Shown here: piece by piece, positions 26,076-35,490 of the stretch
Layout: each line of letters begins with the position of its first letter
Numbering within the stretch: position 1 is the first letter of the stretch
Origin: Granulicella sp.
GTDB taxonomy: Bacteria; Acidobacteriota; Terriglobia; Terriglobales; Acidobacteriaceae
Length of the DNA: 64,000 nucleotides
Reading direction: 5' to 3'
NCBI GenBank assembly: GCA_027450185.1
Contig: DAIDKF010000003.1
Span: 62,001-126,000, forward strand
Translations under genes and position numbers: made by a program
The notes under the pieces: model-generated
What the model was told of the DNA's origin: nothing
What the model saw: the letters and a program-made list of their open reading frames with translations, nothing else
Databases searched by the model: none

Positions 26076-27602
26076 ATGCTTGGTCATCGTCCACTGATTT
26101 TTGAAGACTACATCACAATCCTGAAACGTCGTGGCTGGATGCTGGTGATTCCTGCGTTGATCTTTCCGCTCATCGCGGTTGTGATCACCTACCGTTTGAC
26201 GCCTACCTATACTTCGCAGACGCTTGTGCTGATTGAGCCGCAGACGGTGCCCGATACGTACGTCAAACCGATCCTCGCTCAGGATATTGATAGTCGCCTG
26301 TCTTCCATGAAGGAGCAGATCCTCAGCCGCTCGAGGCTCGAGCCTATCATCGATCGATTCAATCTGGGCGGGGCCGGCATGAACATGGATGACAAAGTCA
26401 CCATGACACGGAAGAACATTGGCATCACCCCCATCCATTCGGAGATTCAGGGATCGGGCGGATTACCGGGATTTTTCATCTCGTTTACGGCGTCTGACCC
26501 GCACACCGCGCAGCTGGTTTGTCGTGAGATCACCTCCCTTTTCGTCAGTGAAAATCTGCAGGCAAGAGAACAGTCGGCTGAAGGAACAACCCAGTTTCTG
26601 AAGGGCCAGCTCGATCAGGCTAAGAGCAATCTGGACTCTCAGGACGCAAAGCTGGCAGCCTTTCAGCGCGAATATATGGGGTCGCTTCCCGAGCAGCAGC
26701 AAACGAATATGCAGATGCTGAATACGCTGAGCACACAGCTGGATGCTACGACGCAGGCTCTGGCCCGAATGGAACAGGATAAGTCACTTGAAGATGCTTT
26801 ACTCGCTCAGCAATCCCACCAGAGCCTGGCCCCGGGACTGAAGGCATCACCGCAAACCCAGCAACTCGAATTGCAGAAGCTGGAAGCTCAGGCAGCTGAT
26901 CTCACCACGCGCTATACGGCCGAGTACCCCACGGTTGTTTCCATCCAGCGCCAAATCGCTGACCTGCGCGCGCAGATGGCTCAATCAGCAAATACCCCGG
27001 CCGTTGCCGCTGCCAGTTCTGCAACACAGTATGACTCCCCCGGAGTAATGCAACTTCGCGCACAGATCGCAGCGCTTAATAACTCCATCGTGCTGAAGAG
27101 ACGTGACCAGGCTGCAATCCAGGCACAGATACGGTTGTATCAGGGCCGCATTCAATCTACGCCGATGATCGAGGCGAAGATGAAGGATCTTACGCGTGAT
27201 CATCAGACGGCACAGGACTTCTATGACAGCCTGCAGGCGAAAATGAACCAATCGCAGATGGCAACGGACCTTGAGCGGCGCCAGGAAGGAGAGCAGTTTC
27301 GAGTGATGGACGACGCGAATCTGCCCGATGCCCCCACCTTCCCCAATCGCACCGTATTCGCCGCAGGCGGTCTGGTCCTTGGCCTTGGTCTCGGCCTGCT
27401 GCTCGTGTCCCTGCTGGAGTATCGAGACAAGTCTCTGCGCTCAGAGCGCGATGTCTGGGCATTTACGAAGCTGCCAACTCTTGCCACTATCGCTCTCGTA
27501 CCTGAGGCCAATGGGGCGAAAAGCAGAGGTCTCCTTGGTAGACGCCATCGCCACGAAGCCATTTCTTCTACGAGCAAATCGCTCGCGAATGCGGGTAGCT
27601 AA
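26076..27602 (+). CDS. Wzz/chain-length determinant protein (GNVR type)
   Basis: 508-residue polysaccharide co-polymerase. The Wzz N-terminal domain starts at FEDYITILKRRGWMLVIPAL with the first membrane helix; a long periplasmic coiled-coil region follows (KSNLDSQDAKLAAFQREYMG). The GNVR-type segment before the second helix reads DANLPDAPTFPNR, then LVLGLGLGLLLVSLLEYRDK. It sets chain length and connects to the tyrosine kinase two genes downstream. Spacing of 9 bp from the barrel gene and 3 bp to the ATPase gene supports one operon. Confidence 0.9.
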   Translation: MLGHRPLIFEDYITILKRRGWMLVIPALIFPLIAVVITYRLTPTYTSQTLVLIEPQTVPDTYVKPILAQDIDSRLSSMKEQILSRSRLEPIIDRFNLGGAGMNMDDKVTMTRKNIGITPIHSEIQGSGGLPGFFISFTASDPHTAQLVCREITSLFVSENLQAREQSAEGTTQFLKGQLDQAKSNLDSQDAKLAAFQREYMGSLPEQQQTNMQMLNTLSTQLDATTQALARMEQDKSLEDALLAQQSHQSLAPGLKASPQTQQLELQKLEAQAADLTTRYTAEYPTVVSIQRQIADLRAQMAQSANTPAVAAASSATQYDSPGVMQLRAQIAALNNSIVLKRRDQAAIQAQIRLYQGRIQSTPMIEAKMKDLTRDHQTAQDFYDSLQAKMNQSQMATDLERRQEGEQFRVMDDANLPDAPTFPNRTVFAAGGLVLGLGLGLLLVSLLEYRDKSLRSERDVWAFTKLPTLATIALVPEANGAKSRGLLGRRHRHEAISSTSKSLANAGS

Positions 27603-27605
27603 GCT

Positions 27606-28541
27606 ATGTACAGAAAGTTCTTCAATCTACAAGCCAGCCCATTCGGAGCGAGCCCCGATCCTCGCTTTCTGTATATGATGCCGCATACCAGGGAAGCTCT
27701 CGCTGGGCTGGAATACGGCATATCGGAGCGTAAGGGCTTCACTGTGCTCACAGGCGAGGTCGGCACAGGCAAGACCACGCTACTGAGGTGTGCCCTCGGG
27801 TCTCTTGGGCAACGCCGTGTTGCCACTTCCTTCGTCTTTAATCCTCTTCTTGACCCACTTGATTTTCTCGAGTTTGTACTTTCGGATTTTGGTCTCACTC
27901 CGGCTTCGCGAACCAAGTCCGGAATGCTCCTTCAACTCAATCGCTGGCTGATCGAACGCTTTCGTATGCAGGAGACATGTGTCGTTGTTGTAGATGAGGC
28001 GCAAAATCTCTCCTGGGAGCTGCTGGAAGAGATACGTCTGCTCACAAATCTGGAATCTTCGTCCGAAAAGCTTCTGCAAATTGTTCTATCCGGTCAACCT
28101 GAGCTTGAAGAGAAGTTGCGCCATCCGAGTGTTCGACAACTGCGTCAGCGTATTTTTCTATGGTGTCGCACCCAGCCTTTGACCGTAGATCAGACTGGCG
28201 AATATATAGTTGAACGCTTGCGAATCGCTGGCACATCTAATCCTGTTTTCTCGCCGGAGGCAACGCAGCTTATCCATAAGTACAGCCGTGGCATTCCGCG
28301 CATTATTAATTTGATTTGCGAGCATTCACTTATCCTCGGCTACGTCGAACAAATTCACCTGATCCCGGGGTCGCTTGTTGCTCGGGTTGCAGTTGACTTG
28401 GAGCTCGACGTGCAGTCATTCCTGATAGCTCCTTCTCAACAGGAACCTATAGGAATGCATACCCCACATCATCCTATAGACGCCAACACAGGGAAACTTA
28501 TGAATGCTTTCAATCGGGAACCAGGAGGAAGCGGTCGATGA
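27606..28541 (+). CDS. ExeA-like AAA ATPase of the exosortase locus
   Basis: 311 residues. The opening MYRKFFNLQASPFGASPDPRF is typical of ExeA/secretion ATPases and of the exosortase-associated ATPase family. Walker A is GEVGTGKT at residues 50-57; Walker B is CVVVVDEAQN; the sensor region IVLSGQPELEEKLRH and arginine-rich LRQRIFLWCR follow. It lacks the peptidoglycan-binding C-terminus of GspA/ExeA. The stop overlaps the tyrosine-kinase start. Likely role: energising assembly of the export machinery. Confidence 0.9.
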   Translation: MYRKFFNLQASPFGASPDPRFLYMMPHTREALAGLEYGISERKGFTVLTGEVGTGKTTLLRCALGSLGQRRVATSFVFNPLLDPLDFLEFVLSDFGLTPASRTKSGMLLQLNRWLIERFRMQETCVVVVDEAQNLSWELLEEIRLLTNLESSSEKLLQIVLSGQPELEEKLRHPSVRQLRQRIFLWCRTQPLTVDQTGEYIVERLRIAGTSNPVFSPEATQLIHKYSRGIPRIINLICEHSLILGYVEQIHLIPGSLVARVAVDLELDVQSFLIAPSQQEPIGMHTPHHPIDANTGKLMNAFNREPGGSGR

Positions 28542-29461
28542 GTCATATATACGAAGCACTCCAGCGAGCAGAAGCTGAGCGCAAGTCGGCAACTCATGAA
28601 CTTGTCGACAGCTCCAGTTCACTCAATTCGACTATTGCGTTTCAGCCTTCAGCCGAGCCATCCGACGGCGTAATGGTTCTAGCCGAGACGGCTCCCGCGT
28701 CCGCGGTCGAAGCATTATTTTTGCAGGATATTCCGAGAAGGCCATGGCATCCGTCATTTGACCGTCTCCCCGGCCTGCAAAAGAATGGAGCGGGGGTGGA
28801 GCAGTTTCGGAGCCTCAGATCTCGGCTTCAGGAATTTCGCGATCTCAAGAGCCTTAAATCACTCCTAGTCAGCAGTGGGATGCCCCAGGAGGGCAAAAGC
28901 TTCATTGCTGCCAATCTTGCACTCAATTTAGCGCGCCACAAAAACAGCAAAGTGCTGTTGATCGATGGAGATATGCGATGCTCAAGCCTGCATCAGTACC
29001 TTGGATGTGATTGCAACCCCGGTCTTGCCGACTATCTATCCGGAAAAGCCAGCCTTGTAGAAGTCATGCAATATGCCGAAGAGGTAAAAGACCGCGATCC
29101 CATGATCTCTGCCGTACTTAATAATCTTGCATTTATTCCAGGAGGCGATGGCGGGGATAGAGCCGCTGACCTTTCAGGGAGCAAGCGATTTGATGAGTTG
29201 CTTACTACGGCCGCGCCATATTTTGACTGGATTGTGGTTGACTCTCCCCCTGTTCTGCTGGTGTCTGATGCGGTGAACCTTGCTCGGTCCTGCGATGCTG
29301 TGTTATTGGTGGCGCGTGCTGGTGTAACCACTTTTCCAGTAGCTCAGCGTGCGCAATATGAACTGAAGGCATCGAATATTATCGGGTTTGTGCTTAATGC
29401 GGTTGACAAGCCGGCAATTACTGAAAGCTATTACTACCGCTACGATGGTAAGACAGAGTAA
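28538..29461 (+). CDS. BY-kinase (tyrosine kinase), exosortase type
   Basis: 307-residue bacterial tyrosine kinase of the CpsD/EpsG class without its own Wzz domain. Walker A is SGMPQEGKSF (residues 113-122), Walker A' LLIDGDMR, Walker B DWIVVDSPPVLL, and the C-terminus carries the autophosphorylated tyrosine cluster ESYYYRYD. The N-terminal MSHIYEALQRAEAER is shared by the family. It phosphorylates itself and, with the Wzz protein encoded two genes upstream, cycles polymer export. It overlaps the ATPase gene by 4 bp. Confidence 0.92.
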   Translation: MSHIYEALQRAEAERKSATHELVDSSSSLNSTIAFQPSAEPSDGVMVLAETAPASAVEALFLQDIPRRPWHPSFDRLPGLQKNGAGVEQFRSLRSRLQEFRDLKSLKSLLVSSGMPQEGKSFIAANLALNLARHKNSKVLLIDGDMRCSSLHQYLGCDCNPGLADYLSGKASLVEVMQYAEEVKDRDPMISAVLNNLAFIPGGDGGDRAADLSGSKRFDELLTTAAPYFDWIVVDSPPVLLVSDAVNLARSCDAVLLVARAGVTTFPVAQRAQYELKASNIIGFVLNAVDKPAITESYYYRYDGKTE

Positions 29462-29480
29462 TTCGTGGCTTGGTGCATAA

Positions 29481-30857
29481 ATGATACGACTGCTGAATGT
29501 ATATTATCCAACGCGAACGGTCATACTGATTTTGTGTGAAGCCATGATTGTTGGTGGGTCTTTCGTGCTTGCGTCAGCGCTGGTGCTTGGTTCTGATACG
29601 ATTGCAATCCTTGGGCATAATCATGGCATGCTCAAGATTGCGGCTTTAACGGTGAGTACGATCCTATGTGCTTATTACTTTGACCTTTACGAGCCGAGAC
29701 ATATTTCTGCACGCTGGGAGATTTATTTCAGGCTGTTACTGATCATTGGATTTCTGGCATTTGCGCTGTCAGCCATTGTCTACATATTTCCTCAAGCCGC
29801 GATTGCGCGATTCGTCTTTCTTCTTGGCCTGATTCTGGTCGTAGCATCACTCATTGCCTGGCGCAGCGCCTTTGAATGGATCAGCGGCCATGCGATCTTT
29901 CAGGAACGGGTGTATGTGCTCGGCGGAGGAGAGCGCGCCAACTCCATCATGGAGACGATCAGAGAGCATCGCGAGGCAGGTATGGTGGTCGTAGGCTCGG
30001 ATGCTCCGGTGGCGGACAAGGCCGAGCGCAAGAGAACGTTTGCTGCCGCAGTTGAGCAGATGGCTTCCGTAGAGTCTTCCGTCGATCGTATCGTGATTGC
30101 GCTCGACGATCGCCGCGGAGAACTTCCTGTCGATGGTCTGTTATCCATGCGTTTTCGTGGTGTCACCATTGAAGAGGTAGGCAGTGTTCAAGAACGGCTC
30201 ACGGGCAAGTTGCAACTCGACGGACTTCACCCAAGTGATCTTCTTTTCTGTGAGGGCTTCAGGATGAAACCATCGCAACAGTTCCTGCTCCGCATCGCTT
30301 CGACCTTGGTAGCAGCGATTGTTCTTATGCTCTTTCTTCCAATCTTCCCGATCGTTGTTCTGCTGGTAAGGTTGTCTTCACCTGGCCCTATCTTTTTTGG
30401 CCAGAAGCGCGTTGGTCTCAATGATCGAATCTTCACGGTATATAAGTTCCGTACGATGGTGGTCGATGCGGAGGCCGATGGAGCGAAGTGGGCGACCAAA
30501 AATGACCCCAGAGTCACCCGTATTGGGAGGTTTATGCGGAAAACCCGTCTAGATGAAGTCCCACAACTCTGGAATGTATTGCGCGGTGATATGAGTTTTG
30601 TGGGACCTCGTCCGGAGCGCCCTGAGTTTGTCTCCTGGCTGTCACAGGAGATCCCTTTCTATCATGTGCGGACGTTGATCCGTCCAGGTCTCACAGGATG
30701 GGCGCAGATCCGTTATGGATATGGAGCTACACTCGCCGAGAGCCGCGAAAAGCTGGCCTATGACCTCTACTATGTGAAGCATCAAACTCTGGGACTTGAT
30801 CTGCTCATCATGTTCGAGACGATCAAGACCATCCTTCGACGTCGTGGCGCACAATAG
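29481..30857 (+). CDS. Priming polyprenyl-phosphate sugar transferase
   Basis: 458 residues. Four or five N-terminal membrane helices lead into a CoA-binding-like domain (VYVLGGGERANSIMETIREH) and a C-terminal bacterial sugar transferase domain. That domain holds SSPGPIFFGQKRVG, VYKFRTMVVDAE, TRLDEVPQLWNVLRGDMSFV and GPRPERPEF, the hallmarks of undecaprenyl-phosphate sugar-1-phosphate transferases of the WcaJ/EpsB type. It adds the first sugar of the repeat unit to the lipid carrier. It is the last gene of the operon; no other glycosyltransferase, flippase or polymerase is encoded in the window. Confidence 0.9.
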   Translation: MIRLLNVYYPTRTVILILCEAMIVGGSFVLASALVLGSDTIAILGHNHGMLKIAALTVSTILCAYYFDLYEPRHISARWEIYFRLLLIIGFLAFALSAIVYIFPQAAIARFVFLLGLILVVASLIAWRSAFEWISGHAIFQERVYVLGGGERANSIMETIREHREAGMVVVGSDAPVADKAERKRTFAAAVEQMASVESSVDRIVIALDDRRGELPVDGLLSMRFRGVTIEEVGSVQERLTGKLQLDGLHPSDLLFCEGFRMKPSQQFLLRIASTLVAAIVLMLFLPIFPIVVLLVRLSSPGPIFFGQKRVGLNDRIFTVYKFRTMVVDAEADGAKWATKNDPRVTRIGRFMRKTRLDEVPQLWNVLRGDMSFVGPRPERPEFVSWLSQEIPFYHVRTLIRPGLTGWAQIRYGYGATLAESREKLAYDLYYVKHQTLGLDLLIMFETIKTILRRRGAQ

Positions 30858-30993
30858 CGAGCATAACTGTATCATCCTGCTCTCAGGGTAAGTTCCGAAA
30901 GAGTGGTTTGAATCCGATACCTACTTCTTAAGTGCTACAGTAATTGCGCCGTTGATCGGCCAGGAGTGCCTCAGTCGATGCACCCTCCTGCAA

Positions 30994-31464
30994 TTAGACG
31001 TTACGCGCACTTCTGGAGCGATGGAGGGTCTTAACCCTCGGCCGCAATCCAAGAATCTCAAAGCCCGTGAGCTTGTTTTTGGATACATAGATCAACCAAT
31101 TGTTGCCAATGGGATCTGCTGGAGCCATAAAGAAACCTGGCCCCATGATGTGGTCTTGCGTGTTCTCAATGATCCCTTCGATCGTCTCGCCATCGTCGAA
31201 TCGGATACGGATCCACAGACATTCCATGGCCGGCAGTCGATCGTGGAAGAGAAGATCGACATGGCTCGTTTGGCCGGAAAAGTCCTTCACAAAGAAAACA
31301 GCCTTGACATTGTCCAGAGACACGTCTTCCACCGTGCCTGACCCCAGATGTGTAAGACGAATGGAACTCAACCCCTGCGTGTGTACCCCATCCGCATCCG
31401 TTGGCCACTGACTGCGGTCCGCATAGCCCTTGAGCGTTTGCTCTTCTCCGCGAATCACCACCAT
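30994..31464 (-). CDS. Conserved hypothetical protein downstream of the sigma-54 regulator
   Basis: 156 residues from an ATG with GGAAG eight bases upstream; the frame is open further upstream but would overlap the regulator by 100 bp. The core VEDVSLDNVKAVFFVKDFSG, then CLWIRIRFDDGETIEGIIEN and FMAPADPIGNNWLIYV, resembles a small beta-rich domain recurrent in acidobacterial proteins, sometimes next to PilZ-like regions. It is probably cotranscribed with the regulator (38-bp gap). Function unknown. Confidence 0.6.
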   Translation of the reverse strand: MVVIRGEEQTLKGYADRSQWPTDADGVHTQGLSSIRLTHLGSGTVEDVSLDNVKAVFFVKDFSGQTSHVDLLFHDRLPAMECLWIRIRFDDGETIEGIIENTQDHIMGPGFFMAPADPIGNNWLIYVSKNKLTGFEILGLRPRVKTLHRSRSARNV

Positions 31465-31502
31465 GTACGGATCTTCCGTCACCTCTTTGGGGGGGAAGTG
31501 GT

Positions 31503-32921
31503 TCAAGCTCTCCGTCTTGGCGCGAGGTCGTACTGCTTGATCTTGTAAAGCAACGCCTTGTAACTGATCTGCAATTCGTTTGCTGCTGCTTTCCGGTTCC
31601 ATCCATTCCCCTCCAGAATCCGTTCAATTGCTGCCGCTTCTGCATCGCCCTTCAAGCTGCGGACCAGTTGCTTGAGCCCCGCACCCTTGAATTGATCCTG
31701 GGACGTACTCGCTTCAGCGTGGAGATTAGAGAAGGGGCTCAAGTCAGCTAGAATTGCCATTTCATCGCCCAGAATGAGAAAGCGATTAATAACGTGTTCT
31801 AGTTCTCGGCTGTTACCGGGCCAGGAATAGCAAGTCAGTGCATCAAGAAGGTTATGCGAAAGTGTCAGCGGCTTGTTCCCATATTTCGCTGCCCCTTTGC
31901 GAATGAAGTGGGATGCAAGGATGGGAATCTCGTCGCGGCGATCACGTAAAGGTGGGATAACAAGGGAAAAACCGTTCAGTCTGTAGTACAGGTCTTCGCG
32001 AAAGCTCTTCTGTGCGATTGCCGCTTTCATATTAATGTTCGTTGCAGCAATCACTCGGACGTCTACCTTCATCGGCGCTCGGCTCCCGAGCCTCGAAAAC
32101 GTTCCGTCCTGCAAGACTTGTAGGAGTTTGGCCTGCAGGATCGCGGGCATCTCGCCAATCTCATCGAGAAAGATGGTGCCACCGCTGCAAACCTCGAACT
32201 TTCCCGGTTTTGCCTTGTTCGCTCCGGTAAAAGCCCCTTGCTCATATCCGAAGAGTTCACTCTCCAGAAGGTCTGCGGGCATGGCCGCACAATTTACCTT
32301 CAGGAACATGCGCTCGCTGCGAAGCGACATCTTGTGGGTGTACATTGCCAGGATCTCTTTACCGGTCCCGCTTTCGCCCATAATCAGCACGGGGATATCG
32401 GACTTTGCCACCAGCGAAGCCTGCGCCTGCAACTCCCGCATCCGCTTGTTAGACCAGACGAACGAATGCGAGTCGTCCAGTCGAATCTCCTGTGGTTCTG
32501 CCGAAGTGTCGCGATCCACACACGCCAAATGCTCTTCAATAGCGGTTTCAAGGTTCCCGTCCACAAACGGCTTCAACACGACGCCTCGAGACCCAATCCG
32601 CGTTACGATCTCGAGATTTTTAACCTCAGCGGAACACGACAGGATGATGATGGGAACATCAGACAGTGAAGCCCGCACATGAGACAGAATGGGAAGGGAT
32701 TGCTCAATACTCTCCCACGCAAGCAAGACAAGGTGGGGCTCCGGTCCCGCTGCGCACTGGTTCAGTAACGACCGTTCGTCGGAGAAAAGATTCAGATTGT
32801 ATTGACTGCTAAGAACTTCCCGAAGGTATTCGAGGACCGCAAGATTCGAGTCCAGGACGAAGAGTCGAGGCTTTGGTGGCTGCGCGATTTTTGGAACACC
32901 AAATGGCAATGCGATAGACAT
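31503..32921 (-). CDS. Sigma-54 activator with degenerate receiver (PrsR-like)
   Basis: 472 residues. A receiver-like domain (1-130) is followed by an AAA+ domain with Walker A GESGTGKE (182-189), the sigma-54-contact loop GAFTGA (229-234) and Walker B FLDE (251-254), and by a Fis-type helix-turn-helix (GWNRKAAANELQISYKALLYKI). The receiver keeps the beta5 lysine (Lys117) but has Ala68 where the phospho-acceptor aspartate should be, in HLVLLAWES, so phosphorylation control is unlikely. ATG was chosen because GGAG lies eight bases upstream. It resembles the response regulators of PEP-CTERM loci and probably drives the nearby -24/-12 promoters. Confidence 0.88.
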   Translation of the reverse strand: MSIALPFGVPKIAQPPKPRLFVLDSNLAVLEYLREVLSSQYNLNLFSDERSLLNQCAAGPEPHLVLLAWESIEQSLPILSHVRASLSDVPIIILSCSAEVKNLEIVTRIGSRGVVLKPFVDGNLETAIEEHLACVDRDTSAEPQEIRLDDSHSFVWSNKRMRELQAQASLVAKSDIPVLIMGESGTGKEILAMYTHKMSLRSERMFLKVNCAAMPADLLESELFGYEQGAFTGANKAKPGKFEVCSGGTIFLDEIGEMPAILQAKLLQVLQDGTFSRLGSRAPMKVDVRVIAATNINMKAAIAQKSFREDLYYRLNGFSLVIPPLRDRRDEIPILASHFIRKGAAKYGNKPLTLSHNLLDALTCYSWPGNSRELEHVINRFLILGDEMAILADLSPFSNLHAEASTSQDQFKGAGLKQLVRSLKGDAEAAAIERILEGNGWNRKAAANELQISYKALLYKIKQYDLAPRRRA

Positions 32922-33262
32922 CAAAGAACTCCAACCCACGACAGCCGTTACCTGCATCTAAGCTGGCAGCAGTTTTTCGCATCTGGGTGCTGCTGCCGTT
33001 TCAACGAAGTTAAATAGCTCCTCGTCGACAGATGCCTCTAAGGTGGATTCAGTCTAGCCGAACCTAGTCATAAATGGAAGAACTTTGCAGTCAAAAAGAG
33101 AAAAAAAGTTCCACATTTTGGCAGTTAATCAGTAAGTTAACCAACTCATCCAGAAGCATTCGTAAACGCAATGATAGATATATCAGGGTAACAAGGGCGT
33201 ATGCCTGCCACGCAGGCCGCTTGGTCTCATATGGCCTTTCACGTGCTTATTCATAGCTAGAT
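32922..33262. other. Divergent gap between two sigma-54 activator genes
   Basis: 341 bp, AT-rich on the right. It holds a perfect 8-bp inverted repeat GGCAGCAG/CTGCTGCC (32965-32997, 17-nt spacer) just upstream of the minus-strand activator. No clear promoter was recognised. Confidence 0.4.
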
Positions 33263-34387
33263 TTGCTAAATCGAGCACCCCTGGCAGGATATCCCTTGGA
33301 CCATTACGTGAATTCGGCAGCCTTTCTGGATCTCCCTCCTTTAGACATTGTCTTTGGGCGAACAGCCGCCATGCAGGCTATCCGTCAAAAGTTGGAGCGC
33401 GTTGCCACCACCGACGTCCCCGTTCTTCTCCAGGGAGAGACCGGGACGGGGAAGGAAATATGTGCGCGTCTGCTACACGCCTTCTCCCGGCGTTCCAAGG
33501 ATTCTCTGGTCAAAGTGAGTTGCCCTTCGATTCCGCAAACGCTTCTTGAGACCGAACTCTTTGGATACGAAAAAGGTGCCTTCACCGGAGCCCACTCCAC
33601 CAAGCGGGGCAGGGTGGAGCAAGCCCACATGGGAACCCTGTTTCTCGATGAAGTCGGCAGTCTGGATCTCATGGTGCAATCCAAACTGCTCCAGGTGTTG
33701 CAGGATGGCACATTCGTTCGCGTTGGCGGACATACAACTCAGGCCATCGAGACGCGCTTGGTCTCGGTTGCGAACCGCGATCTCCGAGCTCAGGTCGATG
33801 ATGGATCCTTCCGCCTGGATTTTCTCTACCGTATTAATGCGGTTACGATTAACCTGCCTCCGTTGCGCGGACGTAAAGAAGATATCCCGCAACTGGTTGA
33901 TTACTTCATTGAGCAGCACGCGCGGACCTTCAGCCTGTCTCCTAAGCCACTCTCTCGTAACGCAATCGAATTGATGCAGCGCTACGACTGGCCCGGTAAT
34001 ATTCGCCAGCTTGAGAATATTATCCGAAGCTATGTGTTGATAGGGAACGAGGATCTTCTGGCCGATGAGCTATTGCCTCCGCAGCATCAAAACGACAACA
34101 TTATCCCGGATATTGATCTCAGTGAGCCTATATCGTTACGGCATATTACGAAAAAGGCAACGCTAGACCTGGAGCGCCATATTATCTTGAAGGCCCTGCA
34201 GGCAAATAGCTGGAATAGACAAAAGACCGCAAAATGGCTTCATATAAGTTACAGGTCATTACTCTACAAGTTGAGCGAAGAAAGTGCTCCTGTCCTTCTT
34301 ATGCCTTCTTCGCAAAAGCATGGTCCCACAAAGGCGACCATAGATGATCCAGCACGGCGTAAGTTAGGCATCCCAACCCGTATTTAG
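33263..34387 (+). CDS. Sigma-54 activator lacking a sensory domain
   Basis: 374 residues: a short N-terminus of about 30 residues, then an AAA+ domain with Walker A GETGTGKE (58-65), GAFTGA (105-110) and FLDEVG, then a C-terminal Fis-type helix (SWNRQKTAKWLHISYRSLLYKL) and a basic tail. There is no receiver, GAF or PAS domain, so it may be constitutively competent or controlled by a partner. The start is a TTG with no good ribosome site; a GTG 45 bases on (33308) is possible. It is divergent from the receiver-containing activator and upstream of a PEP-CTERM gene. Confidence 0.85.
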   Translation: MLNRAPLAGYPLDHYVNSAAFLDLPPLDIVFGRTAAMQAIRQKLERVATTDVPVLLQGETGTGKEICARLLHAFSRRSKDSLVKVSCPSIPQTLLETELFGYEKGAFTGAHSTKRGRVEQAHMGTLFLDEVGSLDLMVQSKLLQVLQDGTFVRVGGHTTQAIETRLVSVANRDLRAQVDDGSFRLDFLYRINAVTINLPPLRGRKEDIPQLVDYFIEQHARTFSLSPKPLSRNAIELMQRYDWPGNIRQLENIIRSYVLIGNEDLLADELLPPQHQNDNIIPDIDLSEPISLRHITKKATLDLERHIILKALQANSWNRQKTAKWLHISYRSLLYKLSEESAPVLLMPSSQKHGPTKATIDDPARRKLGIPTRI

Positions 34388-34460
34388 TTCCGGACATTTT
34401 TAGATGCCGCATAGTTTCATCGACTGACTATCGATACCTGGAATCAATTAAAGGAATCTG

Positions 34461-35129
34461 ATGAAAATTAATTATCGAGTTCCGCTCTTCATCACACTGA
34501 TTGCAGCCAGCGCAGGTGTCGGTACGGTGGGAGTTCATGCATCGACGGACTGCCAGCAGCTTTTCCACGTGTACCAGCAGCAGCTTGCGAAGGAATTTCA
34601 CCAGCAATACCTTGCCAGGCACCGTCATCATAAGGTGAGTCCAGAGACCTTGGCACGCTGGGCAGCATGGAATAAGGCTCACCCAAACTACCATCCTCAC
34701 CCAACTGCGAAGGAATCGATGGCAAAAATCGACTTCGCCTGCCAGGTTCCGATGGATAACTCTGATGTCGCGCAGGACCTTCCCCCCGTGGAACTCCCCC
34801 CGCTGCTTCCCTCAATGGGCGACACGTTCCCTCCCCCGAGCGAGCCAAATATCACCGCAAGCAATGTAGTCCCGCCGGATTCCTCGCTGCAATCCCCTCC
34901 AGGGGATCCAGCCTATCCCCCAGTATATTACCCGGGCATTCCGACCATCTTCGGTGGGGGAGGGGTACCTTCTTCACCACCGACGCCGCCCTTAGCTCAG
35001 ACTCCGGAACCATCTAGCCTGATCCTGGTGATGACTGCTTTGGGGGTGCTGTCAGGCTTAGTTCTTGCCAAGAGATCCGAACTCGCTGATCGAGAGTGTC
35101 AACTCACACTCACTCGTCGAAGCATGTAG
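34461..35129 (+). CDS. PEP-CTERM protein, Pro-rich
   Basis: 222 residues. A signal peptide (VPLFITLIAASAGVGTVGVHA) is followed by a His/Gln-rich helical region (FHQQYLARHRHHK) with two cysteines. A long proline-rich stretch leads to a sorting tail: TPEPSS, a hydrophobic helix (LILVMTALGVLSGLVLA) and a basic KRSE. That tail is an exosortase substrate signal. About 25 residues follow the basic patch, which is longer than usual. AAAGGAA precedes the ATG. It is 73 bp after the second sigma-54 activator and may be read from the same promoter. A surface or matrix-associated role is inferred. Confidence 0.8.
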   Translation: MKINYRVPLFITLIAASAGVGTVGVHASTDCQQLFHVYQQQLAKEFHQQYLARHRHHKVSPETLARWAAWNKAHPNYHPHPTAKESMAKIDFACQVPMDNSDVAQDLPPVELPPLLPSMGDTFPPPSEPNITASNVVPPDSSLQSPPGDPAYPPVYYPGIPTIFGGGGVPSSPPTPPLAQTPEPSSLILVMTALGVLSGLVLAKRSELADRECQLTLTRRSM

Positions 35130-35177
35130 TTTTCGAGAGTGAGATCATCGCATCGCCCATCGATTACAAATAAGAAA

Positions 35178-35205
35178 GGCTGCCCGACGGCAGCTCTTTA
35201 TTTTT
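35178..35205 (+). terminator. Intrinsic terminator after the Pro-rich PEP-CTERM gene
   Basis: A GCTGCC/GGCAGC stem with a CGAC loop, followed by TCTTTATTTTT, lies about 50 bp after the stop codon. Confidence 0.8.
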
Positions 35206-35490
35206 GGTGAACCTTCCAACAGTTCGTAAGACCATCTCCAACGCTTTTTCATCAATGATGCAGGTGGCGTGGCATGCCGCCGCCCTTCATTAGCGTCGAT
35301 CGTCAGTGCAACAAGCTGGTGAGCGCCAACATCTGAGCCCTACTGCATGACAGTCGGCAAGATACTCTGCGCTTGACGATTACTGACTTCACCCCTCGAA
35401 GTCCTATAGCTGACTCTGTTCAAAAGATCACTACCGAGCGCACCGTAGTTATGTGCCGCACTATCGACAAGGGAATGTTGGTAGGACACA

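Noticed and set aside
34357-34375. GG-N10-GC spacing before the Pro-rich PEP-CTERM gene
   Set aside because: Only the dinucleotides match; it also lies within the coding end of the activator.
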